A stretch of 64,000 nt of DNA from Reyranella sp. CPCC 100927 (GTDB lineage Bacteria > Pseudomonadota > Alphaproteobacteria > Reyranellales > Reyranellaceae): positions 124,001-188,000 of the forward strand of contig NZ_VOHA01000009.1 of NCBI RefSeq assembly GCF_007859315.1, given 5' to 3'. This document shows positions 38,497 through 47,272 of this stretch, piece by piece; the first letter of the stretch is position 1; each line of letters opens with the position of its first letter. The notes under the pieces are model-generated. The model ran no database searches, was not told the DNA's origin, and worked only from the letters and a program-made list of their open reading frames with translations. Both the position numbers and the translations under genes were made by a program.

Positions 38497-39699
38497 ATGA
38501 CGCTCGACAGCGCCATGAAGTTCGGGATTTTCCTGGGGCCCTTCCATCGTCTCGGCGAGAACCCGACGCTGGCGCTGGAGCGCGACCTCGAGTTGATCGA
38601 ATGGCTCGACCGGCTGGGCTACGACGAAGTCTGGATCGGCGAGCACCATTCCGCCGGCTGGGAGCTGGTCTCCTCGCCCGAGTTGATGATTGCCGCGGCC
38701 GCCGGACGCACGCGGCGCATCATGCTGGGCTCGGGCGTCACCAGCCTGCCGTATCACAACCCTTTGATGGTCGCGAACCGCTTCGTGCAGCTCGACCACA
38801 TGACTCGCGGCCGCGCAATGCTGGGCTGCGGTCCCGGCGCGCTGACCTCCGACGCCTATATGCTGAACATCCCGCCGGCGGCGCAGCGATCGCGCATGGA
38901 GGAGGCGCTGGACGTCATCATGCGCCTGCTGATCGGCGGCGAGCCGGTGACGGCTGCGACCGACTGGTTCGAGTTGCGCGATGCCCGTCTGCATCTGGCG
39001 CCCTACACACGGCCGCACTTCCCGATCGCCGTAGCCAGCACCATCACGCCGTTCGGCATGACGGCAGCCGGCAAGCATGGCCTTGGCGTGTTGTCGATCG
39101 GCGCCGGGTTGCCGGGTGGCCCCGAGGCCCTGGCCCGGCAATGGCAGATCGCAGAGGACACGGCCGCCCGGCACGGCAAGACGGTGAGCCGTGCCAAGTG
39201 GCGCATCGTGGTCAACGTCCACGTCGCCCAGGACGATGAAGAAGCCTTGGCGCAGGTGCGGCGTGGCGAGCGCGCCGAAACGGTCGAATATTTCGACCGC
39301 ACGCTCGGCCGGCCGGCTGGCCGGTCCGATGACCCGCTGCGCGACGGCGTAAAGATGGGAACGACCCTTGTGGGCTCGCCGGAACTCGTTGCGCACGGCA
39401 TCCGTCGACTCTACGACGCGAGCGGCGGCGGCTTCGGCGGCGTGCTCTTCCGTGCCCATGAATGGGCCAGCCGCGAGGACACGATGCGCAGCTACGAGCT
39501 ATTCGCCCGTTACGTGATGCCGCAATTCCAGGACGTGCTGACGTCCCTGCACGCCTCCAACGCCTGGGCGCGCGAGAACCGCAAGGCCATCTTCACGCCG
39601 AGCGTCGAAGCCGTGAAGCGCGCGTTCACCGATGTCGGCCGCGAGGTGCCGGCGGACCTTGCCGACCGGGCGCTTGGCGGCAGGGACGTGCAATCCTGA
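38497..39699 (+). CDS. Luciferase-like flavin-dependent monooxygenase (LLM class)
   Basis: About 400 residues, bacterial luciferase (TIM-barrel) fold: GIFLGPFHRLGENPTLAL, GYDEVWIGEHHSAGWE, GSGVTSLPYHNPLMVA, RFVQLDHMTRGRAMLGCGPG and a C-terminal SGGGFGGVLF. It resembles limonene/alkane-type two-component monooxygenases that use FMNH2 from a separate reductase (none is adjacent). Two in-frame ATGs exist; I prefer 38497 because GGAAAGG is 9 bases away, but only 0 bases from the ATG at 38488. It is embedded between the importer's binding protein and its ATPase, so its substrate is probably what is imported. Confidence 0.88.
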   Translation: MTLDSAMKFGIFLGPFHRLGENPTLALERDLELIEWLDRLGYDEVWIGEHHSAGWELVSSPELMIAAAAGRTRRIMLGSGVTSLPYHNPLMVANRFVQLDHMTRGRAMLGCGPGALTSDAYMLNIPPAAQRSRMEEALDVIMRLLIGGEPVTAATDWFELRDARLHLAPYTRPHFPIAVASTITPFGMTAAGKHGLGVLSIGAGLPGGPEALARQWQIAEDTAARHGKTVSRAKWRIVVNVHVAQDDEEALAQVRRGERAETVEYFDRTLGRPAGRSDDPLRDGVKMGTTLVGSPELVAHGIRRLYDASGGGFGGVLFRAHEWASREDTMRSYELFARYVMPQFQDVLTSLHASNAWARENRKAIFTPSVEAVKRAFTDVGREVPADLADRALGGRDVQS

Positions 39700-39704
39700 T
39701 CACG

Positions 39705-40520
39705 ATGGACGCCATCCTCTCCGAGGCTGCGTCCCGTGCCGATCTGGATCTCGCGATCCATGTCGAGCGCGTTTCGCACGCTTTCCAGACACCGGCCGGA
39801 ACGCCCGTCCTGGCGCTCGACGACGTGTCGTTCGCTGTGCCGCGCGGTCAGTTCCTGGCACTGGTCGGCGCCAGCGGCTGCGGCAAGACCACGATCCTCA
39901 ACATGGCTGCCGGGCTGGTGCAGCCGGTGGCCGGCTCCGTTGTCGTGAACGGCGCGCGCGTGACGCGCCCCTCGCGGCGCACCGGCTACATGTTCGCACG
40001 CGATGGCCTGCTGCCGTGGCGGTCGGCGCGGCGCAACATCGAGGTGGGGCTGGAACTGCGCGGCGTGCCGGCAGCAGAGCGGCGCGCAGCCGGCAGTCGG
40101 CTGCTCGACCTTGTCGGCCTGAAGGCGTTCGGCAGCTCCTATCCCTGGCAGCTCTCGCAGGGCATGCGCCAGCGTGTGGCCCTGGCGCGGACGCTGGCCA
40201 TCGACCCCGACACGCTGCTGATGGATGAGCCGTTCGCGGCGCTCGACGCGCAGACCAAACTGATGCTGCAGACCGAGTTCCTGCGCATCTGGGAGCGCGA
40301 CCGTAAGACGGTTCTGTTCGTCACCCATGATCTGGCCGAGGCGGTGGCACTCGCCGATCGCGTGATCGTGCTGACGCGCCGCCCTGGCCGCATCCAGGCC
40401 GACATCGCCATCGACCTGCCGCGGCCACGCGATCCCGAGCGCATCCGCTTCGACCACCACTATCTCAGGCTCAGCGAGCGGGTGTGGCAGGCATTGAAGG
40501 CAGGGGAGGCGGCGTCGTGA
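39705..40520 (+). CDS. ABC transporter ATP-binding protein (SsuB/TauB-like)
   Basis: 271 residues. Walker A LVGASGCGKTTILNMAAG, signature LSQGMRQRVALAR, Walker B TLLMDEPFAALD and switch His in LFVTHDLAEAVALADR. It powers the SsuA/NMT1-type importer encoded on either side. ATG 39705, 5 bases after the preceding stop. Its stop overlaps the permease GTG by four bases. Confidence 0.92.
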   Translation: MDAILSEAASRADLDLAIHVERVSHAFQTPAGTPVLALDDVSFAVPRGQFLALVGASGCGKTTILNMAAGLVQPVAGSVVVNGARVTRPSRRTGYMFARDGLLPWRSARRNIEVGLELRGVPAAERRAAGSRLLDLVGLKAFGSSYPWQLSQGMRQRVALARTLAIDPDTLLMDEPFAALDAQTKLMLQTEFLRIWERDRKTVLFVTHDLAEAVALADRVIVLTRRPGRIQADIAIDLPRPRDPERIRFDHHYLRLSERVWQALKAGEAAS

Positions 40521-41365
40521 CGACCGCCGCCCCGCCGGCCGGCGAGGGCCGCGTGCTCGACACGCTGGCGCGCAGCGAAGCCGACCGCCGTGCCCGCCGC
40601 CGCTGGCGTACCGCCTGGGTATGGGCCGCCCGCGCGATCGTGCTGGGGCTGTTCGTCGGGCTGTGGCAATGGACCGTCGACATCGGCGCCATCGATCCCT
40701 TTTTCTTCTCCCAGCCCAGCGCCATCGTCGGCTTCCTCGTCGAGGAGGTCCGTGACGGCAGCATCTGGCCGCACGTCCTGGTTACCTTGCGCGAGACTCT
40801 GGCGGGATTTGCCATCGGCGCCGGGACGGGGGTCGCGGCCGGGATCGTGCGCATGCAATTCCCGTTCGTGGCCGATGTCAGCAATCCCTTCCTGACCATT
40901 CTCAACGTTCTGCCGCGCGTCGCGCTGGCGCCCATGTTCATCATCTGGTTCGGCGTCGGCGAAGGCTCGAAAGTGGCGCTGGCTGTCAGCCTCGTGTTCT
41001 TCATCCTCATGCTGAACACTGAGGCCGGCATCCGTTCCCTCGATCGCGAGTTGGTGCTGACCATGCGGGCGCTGGGTGCGACCGACCGGCAGCTTTTCTG
41101 GAAGGTGTTGCTGCCCGGCGCCGTGCCGGCAATCTTCGGCGGGCTGCGGCTGGGCGTAGTCTATGCCCTGCTGGCGGTGGTGGTGGGCGAGATGATCTCG
41201 GCCCATATGGGGCTGGGCCAGCGCATCGCCTTCCATGCGGCGAGCTTTCGCGCCGAAGGGGTGCTGGGCACGATCTTGGTGCTGGCTGTGATCGGGCTGG
41301 GGCTCAACCTCACCGTGGTGCGGGTCGAGCAGGTGTTGCTGCGCTGGCGCGGTGACGCACCGTAG
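40517..41365 (+). CDS. ABC transporter permease (SsuC/TauC-like, GTG start)
   Basis: About 282 residues with six predicted membrane helices and the EAA-loop motif DRELVLTMRALGATDRQLFW then KVLLPGAVPAIFGGLRLG, the site that contacts the ATPase. I use the GTG at 40517 (GTGA overlap with the ATPase stop, GGGGAGG upstream) rather than the ATG at 40484 inside the ATPase gene. Last gene of the operon. Confidence 0.9.
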   Translation: MTTAAPPAGEGRVLDTLARSEADRRARRRWRTAWVWAARAIVLGLFVGLWQWTVDIGAIDPFFFSQPSAIVGFLVEEVRDGSIWPHVLVTLRETLAGFAIGAGTGVAAGIVRMQFPFVADVSNPFLTILNVLPRVALAPMFIIWFGVGEGSKVALAVSLVFFILMLNTEAGIRSLDRELVLTMRALGATDRQLFWKVLLPGAVPAIFGGLRLGVVYALLAVVVGEMISAHMGLGQRIAFHAASFRAEGVLGTILVLAVIGLGLNLTVVRVEQVLLRWRGDAP

Positions 41366-41370
41366 GCGGA

Positions 41371-41413
41371 GCGCCGGCGTCAAGCCGGCGCATGATCGGG
41401 TGCCGGCAGGAAG
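41371..41413. terminator. Convergent-gene hairpins
   Basis: GCGCCGGC/GCCGGCGC arms at 41371-41378 and 41384-41391, followed by a GCCGGC pair up to about 41420, sit in the 60-bp gap between the convergent permease and SDR genes. There is no T-run; possible two-way terminator. Confidence 0.5.
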
Positions 41414-41425
41414 CCGGCCTCCCAC

Positions 41426-42280
41426 TCACACCCGGAAATACTCCGGCCGGCCCGCGGTCCACTGCTCGCCCCAGAGCTGGTTGCCGCCGTCGACGGTGAT
41501 CACCTCGCCGGTGACGAACTTCCCCGACGGGCCGGCGAGGTAGCAGCAGGCGTCGGTGACATCCTGCACGTCGCCGAAGCGCTTCATCGGGTTGGAGCGG
41601 TCGAATTCGGCACGCGCTTCGTCGGGATAGACGTTCATGCCTTCGGTGGCGATCACGCCCGGCGCCACGCAGTTGACGCGCACGCGCAGCGGCGCCCATT
41701 CCACGGCCAGCGTCTTGCTGAGATAGATCACGCCGGCGCGCGCCGCGCAGGTGTGCGCCACGCCCGGCATGCCGCGCCACACCACGGCGACGACGTTGAC
41801 GATGCTGCCGGTGGTGCCGGTATCGCGCCAACGCTTGGCCGCCTGCTGCATCATGTACCAGGGGCCGTTGAGGTTGGTGTCGATGACCGCGTTCCACCCC
41901 TTGGTCGAATAGTCGATGGCGGGCTGTGGAAACTGGCCGCCGGCATTGTTGATTTGCACATCGAGCCGGCCATGTTCCGTCCACACCGTGTCGATCAGCT
42001 GCTCGACCTGCGCCGGATCGCGGATCGTCATGGGATGAACCGAGCAGGTGCCGCCCACCTCGCGGATGGTGGCTGCGGTCGCCTCCAGGCGCTCGACGCG
42101 CCGGCCGCAGATCGCCAGCCGCGCGCCCAGGCGCGCGAACTGGATGGCGATCGCCTTGCCCAGCCCGCTGCCAGCGCCCGACACCAGCACCACCTGGCCG
42201 GCGAACAGGTCCGGACGGAAATGAAGCGGCAATTTCAGCAGGTCTTCGTCACTCAGTCCGAAGGAAACGGGCGTGCTCAT
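41426..42280 (-). CDS. SDR-family oxidoreductase lacking the usual catalytic Tyr/Lys
   Basis: 284 residues, Rossmann fold with the NAD(P) motif VLVSGAGSGLGKAIAIQF and INNAGGQFPQPAIDYSTKG. The place normally occupied by YxxxK reads HTCAARAGVIYLSKTLAVEW, so Tyr and Lys are not at standard positions. This resembles the 2,4-dienoyl-CoA reductase-like subgroup and SDRs of terpene pathways. It follows the enoyl-CoA hydratase gene by 12 bases on the same strand, forming a two-gene operon. The likely substrate is a CoA ester; true activity needs testing. Confidence 0.85.
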   Translation of the reverse strand: MSTPVSFGLSDEDLLKLPLHFRPDLFAGQVVLVSGAGSGLGKAIAIQFARLGARLAICGRRVERLEATAATIREVGGTCSVHPMTIRDPAQVEQLIDTVWTEHGRLDVQINNAGGQFPQPAIDYSTKGWNAVIDTNLNGPWYMMQQAAKRWRDTGTTGSIVNVVAVVWRGMPGVAHTCAARAGVIYLSKTLAVEWAPLRVRVNCVAPGVIATEGMNVYPDEARAEFDRSNPMKRFGDVQDVTDACCYLAGPSGKFVTGEVITVDGGNQLWGEQWTAGRPEYFRV

Positions 42281-42292
42281 CGGATCGGCTCC

Positions 42293-43072
42293 TCACCGGC
42301 CTGGCCAGTTGGGACGCCGGCGTTCGTTGAACGCGCGGAAGCCCTCGCGGGCATCCTCGGTGCGGGCCATCTGAACCAGGAAGTTCTGTGCGAAGTCGAG
42401 GCTCTGCGGCAGGGTCATGTCCTGGATGGCATGCAGGGCGTGCTTGCCCAACCGGACCGCGGTCGGTGAGTTGTCGGTGAAGCGGGCCAGGAACCAGTCG
42501 AGCTTGTCGTCGAGTTCGGCCGCCGGTGCGACGTGGTTGACGATGCCCAGCGCCTTGGCTTCGGCCGCCGTCCATGGCTCGCCGGTGACGCACATTTCCA
42601 GCAGGGCGCGGCGCGGCACGACACGCAGCATGTAGGGCAGGATCATCATGGGGAACAGGCCGATGCGCGCTTCGGGCGTGCCCAGTTTGGCCTCCTCGGC
42701 CGCCACCGCCATGTCGCAGGCGCACATCAGGCCGAAACCGCCGCCGAAGGCATGGCCGTTGACGCGCGCCACGATCGGCACGTCGCAGCGCTCCATCTCC
42801 TTGAACAGCTCGACGATCGGGTTGCGCGGCTGTGCCGGGTCGGCATCGAACGGATTGCCCTCGGCATCCGGCTTCACGTCGCCGCCGGCGCAGAATACGC
42901 GATCGCCGGCGCCCGTCAGCACCACGGCACGGATCGAGCGATCGTCCTGGGCCAGCCGGATGCCGTCGGAGATACCGCGCGCGACGTCCTCGTTCAGCGC
43001 GTTACGCCGCTCCTCGCGATCGATGATGATCCACAACGCGGCGCCGCGCCGCTCGCACGTGACTTCCAACAT
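42293..43072 (-). CDS. Enoyl-CoA hydratase/isomerase family protein
   Basis: 259 residues, crotonase fold. REERRNALNEDVARG, the oxyanion-hole strands AGDRVFCAGGDVK and VNGHAFGGGFGLMCACDMAVAAE, then ARIGLFPMMILPYML. In the context of the carboxylase genes it could hydrate a methylglutaconyl- or isohexenylglutaconyl-CoA-like product. First gene of the hydratase-SDR pair; the TetR-type operator at 43136-43158 lies about 65 bases upstream of its start. Confidence 0.88.
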   Translation of the reverse strand: MLEVTCERRGAALWIIIDREERRNALNEDVARGISDGIRLAQDDRSIRAVVLTGAGDRVFCAGGDVKPDAEGNPFDADPAQPRNPIVELFKEMERCDVPIVARVNGHAFGGGFGLMCACDMAVAAEEAKLGTPEARIGLFPMMILPYMLRVVPRRALLEMCVTGEPWTAAEAKALGIVNHVAPAAELDDKLDWFLARFTDNSPTAVRLGKHALHAIQDMTLPQSLDFAQNFLVQMARTEDAREGFRAFNERRRPNWPGR

Positions 43073-43135
43073 GGTGCAACTCCGCGCAGGACGATCCAGT
43101 CACCATAGTAGGAAGGGTCACTGACCGCCGGCAAT

Positions 43136-43158
43136 AAAAATGAATGCCATTCACTTTC
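43136..43158. promoter_or_regulatory. TetR operator-like palindrome, site 2
   Basis: AAAAATGAATGCCATTCACTTTCC-type sequence with TGAAT/ATTCA arms at 43141-43145 and 43149-43153 around GCC. It matches site 1 (33893-33919) through the arms and most of the flanking A/T tracts. It lies between the hydratase gene (minus) and the TctC-like gene (plus). Confidence 0.7.
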
Positions 43159-43265
43159 CGGGGTCCGGGTTGCGGTGACGTCATGGATGGCCGGCGCTGC
43201 CACGCATTGACCACGGACCACGGCCCGTGCAGATCGGGCTGGCGCATCAGGGAGACGCAAAGACG

Positions 43266-44240
43266 ATGATCAGACGCAGACAGGTCATGCAGGCGGGTAT
43301 GGCGATTGCCGCGACGGCGTCGGCGGGGCCTGTCGTCGGTCAAACGGGCGGGCAGCCCATCCGGCTGGTGGTACCCTATGGTCCCGGCGGGTCGACCGAT
43401 ACGGCGGGGCGGTTACTGGCCGAGCGCATGGCGGCCGATCTCGGCCGGTCGGTGATCGTCGACAACAAGCCGGGCGGCGGCACCATGGTCGGCATGCAGT
43501 CCGTCGCCCACAGCAAGCCCGACGGAACGACATTGCTGCTGACGACGACGACCGCGGCGCTGCTGCCGGCGTTCGACATTCCGCTGCCGATCGACCCGCA
43601 GAAGAGCCTGACGGCGGTCGCCCAGTTCGCCGACATCCCGGTTTTTCTCGGCGTACGGGCCAGCCATCCCGCCAAGACCCTGGCGGATTTCACCGCGTGG
43701 CTGAAGGAGCAGCCCGGCACGGTGCCCTACGGGACCTCAAGCACCGGCGGCCTGCCGCACCTGTGGGGCGAGCTTCTGAACCTGAAAGTCGGCCGCAAGC
43801 TGGAGCACATCCCCTACAAGGCGGCCGCCGAGGCGTTGCGCGACGTCGTCGCCGGCCACGTGCCGGCGTTCGTCGACGTCACCACGCCGGTCGACCAGCA
43901 GGTCCGTTCGGGCACGATGCGCGGGCTGATCGTCGGCGCGCCCAAGCGCGTTGCTGCCGTCCCGGACGTGCCGACGGCGCAGGAACTGGGCCTGCCGGAT
44001 CTCGAGGCTGCCGTCTATTTCGGTGTCACGGCGCCGGCCGGAACGCCAGCGGACGTCATCGCGACCTACAACGCCGCCATCAACAAGGCGCTCGGCGTCG
44101 AGGCGGTGCGCGAGCGGCTGATGTCGCTGGGCTACATTCCCACGGGTGGTCCGGCACAGGCCTACACCGAGCGCCTGGCCAGCGAGACCGTGCGGTGGCG
44201 CAAGGTCATCAAGGAAGCCGGTATCAAGCCGCCGGCGTGA
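43266..44240 (+). CDS. Tripartite tricarboxylate transporter-type binding protein (TctC/Bug family)
   Basis: 324 residues. N-terminal signal (MIRRRQVMQAGMAIAATASA), then the Bug hallmarks QPIRLVVPYGPGGSTDTAGR, VIVDNKPGGGTMVGMQSVA and VPYGTSSTGGLPHLWGELL. These periplasmic proteins bind carboxylates, amino acids or aromatic acids. No TctA/TctB membrane genes are nearby, which is common for this family. ATG 43266. It may share the site-2 operator with the divergent hydratase operon. Confidence 0.9.
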   Translation: MIRRRQVMQAGMAIAATASAGPVVGQTGGQPIRLVVPYGPGGSTDTAGRLLAERMAADLGRSVIVDNKPGGGTMVGMQSVAHSKPDGTTLLLTTTTAALLPAFDIPLPIDPQKSLTAVAQFADIPVFLGVRASHPAKTLADFTAWLKEQPGTVPYGTSSTGGLPHLWGELLNLKVGRKLEHIPYKAAAEALRDVVAGHVPAFVDVTTPVDQQVRSGTMRGLIVGAPKRVAAVPDVPTAQELGLPDLEAAVYFGVTAPAGTPADVIATYNAAINKALGVEAVRERLMSLGYIPTGGPAQAYTERLASETVRWRKVIKEAGIKPPA

Positions 44241-44338
44241 TCGTCGTTCTTGCCTGCCGGGCATGCGTTTTCACGGCCGTCGGACGGGCAGAAAGTCGCG
44301 TAGGGTTCGGAACGTAACCAAGAGCGGCAGGGGAAACG

Positions 44339-45511
44339 ATGGACGGCATAGTCAACGTCGACGATCTGCGGCGCGCGGCCAAGCGGCGGCTGCCCAAGAT
44401 TGCGTTCGACTTCATCGAGGGCGGCGTCGAGGACGAGGATGGCCTGAATGTCAACGAACAGGCCTTCCGCCAGCACCGCCTGGTGCCGCGTTACCTGGTC
44501 GATGTCTCGACGCGCGATCAGTCGGCGCCCCTCTTCGGGCGAACCTACGCCAGTCCGTTCGGCATAGCGCCGACCGGCCTCGCCAGTCTGTTCCGGCCGG
44601 GTGCCGACCTGATGCTGGCCGCGGCGGCGCGCGAGGCCAACGTTCCCTTCATCATGTCGGGCAGCAGCACGGCCTCGATCGAGGATCTCGCCAAGGTCGC
44701 GCCCGACCATGGCTGGTACCAACTCTACGCCGCGCGCGACAAAAAGATCTCCGAGGACATGATCCGGCGCGCCGAAGCGGCTGGCTTGTCGACCCTGGTG
44801 CTCACGGTCGACGTGCCGGTGCATTCCAACCGCGAACGCAACCAGCGCAATGGCTTCACGCGGCCGCTGAAACTGTCCTGGGGCACCAAGCTCGAGGCAC
44901 TGCGCCATCCGGGCTGGCTGGCGGGATACCTGAAACAGGGCACACCCATGTTTTCCAACTGGGCGCCCTATGTCGAGAAGGGTGCCAGCGCCGATGCCGT
45001 CGCTGCCTTTGTCGCCAGCCAGACGGCCGCGCCACTCACCTGGCGCGACGTCGAGTCGTTTCGACGCCTGTGGCCGCGAAAATTCGTGATCAAAGGAATC
45101 ATGCACAGCGATGACGCCGTCCGGGCCGCGTCGCTGGGCGTCGACGGGATCATGGTGTCCAACCATGGCGCGCGACAGCTGGACCGGGCGCCGTCGCCGG
45201 TGGACGTGCTTCCGGCCATCCGCGACGCCGTCGGCGATCGTCTCACCCTGATGCTGGATAGTGGCGTGCGCCGTGGCGTCGATGCGCTGACCGCCCTGTG
45301 CCTGGGCGCCAAGTTCGTCTTTGTCGGCCGTGCCACCCTCTACGGGGCCACCGTGGGCGGTCAGGCCGGCGTCACCAAGGCAATCAATATTCTGCGTCGC
45401 GAAATTGATCTGACCATGGGCCAGATCGGCTGTCCGAGCCTTGACCACCTGGGACCCGACTTTTTGCTACGGGAGCGCGAAGAGGATTGGCGCCGCAACC
45501 AGCGGTCCTAG
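44339..45511 (+). CDS. FMN-dependent 2-hydroxyacid dehydrogenase (lactate/mandelate type)
   Basis: 390 residues, (S)-2-hydroxyacid oxidase/dehydrogenase TIM barrel. FDFIEGGVEDEDGLN near the N-terminus, FGIAPTGLASLFRPGADL, MSGSSTASIEDLA, FVIKGIMHSDDAVRA (FMN Lys), the catalytic SNHGARQLDRAPSPVDVL (His, Arg) and GAKFVFVGRATLYG. It oxidises a 2-hydroxyacid to a 2-oxoacid. Start ATG 44339 after AGGGGAAACG. Probably monocistronic or cotranscribed with the TctC gene 98 bases upstream. Confidence 0.92.
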   Translation: MDGIVNVDDLRRAAKRRLPKIAFDFIEGGVEDEDGLNVNEQAFRQHRLVPRYLVDVSTRDQSAPLFGRTYASPFGIAPTGLASLFRPGADLMLAAAAREANVPFIMSGSSTASIEDLAKVAPDHGWYQLYAARDKKISEDMIRRAEAAGLSTLVLTVDVPVHSNRERNQRNGFTRPLKLSWGTKLEALRHPGWLAGYLKQGTPMFSNWAPYVEKGASADAVAAFVASQTAAPLTWRDVESFRRLWPRKFVIKGIMHSDDAVRAASLGVDGIMVSNHGARQLDRAPSPVDVLPAIRDAVGDRLTLMLDSGVRRGVDALTALCLGAKFVFVGRATLYGATVGGQAGVTKAINILRREIDLTMGQIGCPSLDHLGPDFLLREREEDWRRNQRS

Positions 45512-45684
45512 CGGCTGCGACAGAGGCCGTCGTCTGGCAGGCGTGAAATCACCATGACCGGCGGCGGCCACCAAACGCGACGATTTCACGTCCTGACCGT
45601 TGCTGTTTTGCCAGTCGGCTGCGCGCGGTGTTCTACTTTCCCGTGCGTGGGACCGTGTTAGCAAAACACCAAGGTCATTTCATC

Positions 45685-45936
45685 ATGTGCAAGACATTCT
45701 TCGTTGCGCCAGGATTTGAAGCCGTCAATCGGGGCGTTTGGCACGGAGCCGGGCTGTTGCTGGCCATCGAGGAAGGGGAGAGCGTCGCGGTCTACGCCAA
45801 TTCCAGCGGTGCGTCGAAGACGTGCGTGGGAACCTATCTGTACGCCCAGCTCGATGCCTCGGTACCCCCCGACGGTCTCATGCGCGACCATCGAAACGAT
45901 CTGCCGGCCAGTCTCGGGTTATCGAGCGCGGCCTGA
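45685..45936 (+). CDS. Small hypothetical protein
   Basis: 83 residues if started at ATG 45685 (MCKTFFVAPGFEAVNRGVW); an earlier in-frame ATG at 45628 would give 102. No domain, signal or membrane segment is evident. Codon use is moderately GC-biased. A 9-bp hairpin follows at 45958-45977. It may be real but nothing around it suggests a role. Confidence 0.4.
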   Translation: MCKTFFVAPGFEAVNRGVWHGAGLLLAIEEGESVAVYANSSGASKTCVGTYLYAQLDASVPPDGLMRDHRNDLPASLGLSSAA

Positions 45937-46032
45937 AGGGGCGGCGCAGCATTCTCCCGCGGCGGCAGGCCGCCGCGCTGGAGGTTCAACGCGGTACTGG
46001 AGTAGCGTCACGCCAGCGGCTATGAACCGGGA

Positions 46033-47154
46033 ATGACCGGACCCGCCGGCCTCGATCTCACCGACATTCACCACGCTTACGACGGCAACCCCGTGGTGCG
46101 TGACTTTGCGCTGGCCGTGGCGCCGGGCGAACTGGTGTGCCTGCTGGGCCCGTCAGGTTGCGGCAAGACCACGGTGCTGCGCCTGGTCGCCGGCCTGGAA
46201 CCGCTGCAGCGCGGGCGCATCACCGTCGCCGGCCGCGTGGTCGGCGAGCCTGGGCGCGACCTGCCCCCCGAGGCGCGGGGCGTGGGTTTCGTGTTCCAGG
46301 ACATGGCCCTGTTCCCCCATCTCGACATCGCCGGCAACGTCGGTTACGGGCTGCGCAAAATGGCGACGGCCGCCAAGCGGTCCCGTATCGAGGGCATGCT
46401 GAGCCGCGTGCACCTGGACGGCTACACCCGCGCCTGGCCGCATCAGCTTTCCGGTGGTCAGCAGCAGCGCGTCGCCCTGGCGCGCGCCTTGGCGCCGGCG
46501 CCGCGCGTCATCCTGCTCGACGAGCCGTTCTCGGGGCTGGATACGCGTCTGCGGTCGGCCGTGCGCGACGAGGCCCTGCACCTGCTGAAGTCGGACCAAG
46601 TCACGGCAATGGTCGTCACGCACGACCCGGAAGAAGCGATGTTCATGGCCGACCGCATCGCCGTCATGCGCGAGGGACGCCTGGAGCAGATCGGGTCGCC
46701 GTCAGAAATCTACACGCAGCCGGCCAGCGAATTCGTGGCTGAGTTCATGGGCGAGGTGAACCGTATCGATGGCGTGGTACAGGGCGGCGCCGTGCGCACG
46801 CCCTTCGGCATGCTGCCGGTGAACGGCCACGCTGACGGTTTGGCTGTCCACGTACTGATCCGGCCGGAGGCGCTGAAGGTGAACGGTGCCGAGCAGGGCA
46901 TTGTCAGCGAACCGCCCATCGGTGTCCTGTCGGCCCGGGTGCTGGCGGCGCGGTTGTTGGGCCGTACCAGCTGGGTGCATGTCTGCCTGCAGACTGACCC
47001 GACGCATCGCCACGATGGCCCCGGCGGTCCTGAAACGCACAGCCACTGGCATGTGCGGGTCCCCGGCCAGTTTCTGCCGGCCGAAGGCAGTGACCTGCAG
47101 ATCGCGCTGGATCCGCGGCAGGCCTTCGTTTTTCCGGCACCAGTCCCCACATGA
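46033..47154 (+). CDS. Orphan ABC ATPase of the FbpC/PotA type with TOBE domain
   Basis: 373 residues. Walker A LLGPSGCGKTTVLRLVAGLE, Q-loop GFVFQDMALFPHLDIAGNV, signature LSGGQQQRVALARALA, Walker B VILLDEPFSGLD, H-loop VVTHDPEEAMFMADR, then a C-terminal TOBE region (VLIRPEALKV). The C-terminus contains a His-rich insert (DPTHRHDGPGGPETHSHWH). The fold matches Fe(III)- or polyamine-type importers, but no permease or binding-protein gene is adjacent. Its partners are presumably elsewhere. Confidence 0.88.
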   Translation: MTGPAGLDLTDIHHAYDGNPVVRDFALAVAPGELVCLLGPSGCGKTTVLRLVAGLEPLQRGRITVAGRVVGEPGRDLPPEARGVGFVFQDMALFPHLDIAGNVGYGLRKMATAAKRSRIEGMLSRVHLDGYTRAWPHQLSGGQQQRVALARALAPAPRVILLDEPFSGLDTRLRSAVRDEALHLLKSDQVTAMVVTHDPEEAMFMADRIAVMREGRLEQIGSPSEIYTQPASEFVAEFMGEVNRIDGVVQGGAVRTPFGMLPVNGHADGLAVHVLIRPEALKVNGAEQGIVSEPPIGVLSARVLAARLLGRTSWVHVCLQTDPTHRHDGPGGPETHSHWHVRVPGQFLPAEGSDLQIALDPRQAFVFPAPVPT

Positions 47155-47272
47155 CAGGTGGCGCCCGGTGCAACTCTGCGCGAGGCTGAGTTGCGGCCCG
47201 GCGGGCGGTAGGCCATAAAACAGTTAAGGTTTCCGGGCACAGGTCCGGCCATCGACAGGCAGGAGGCGGGCT

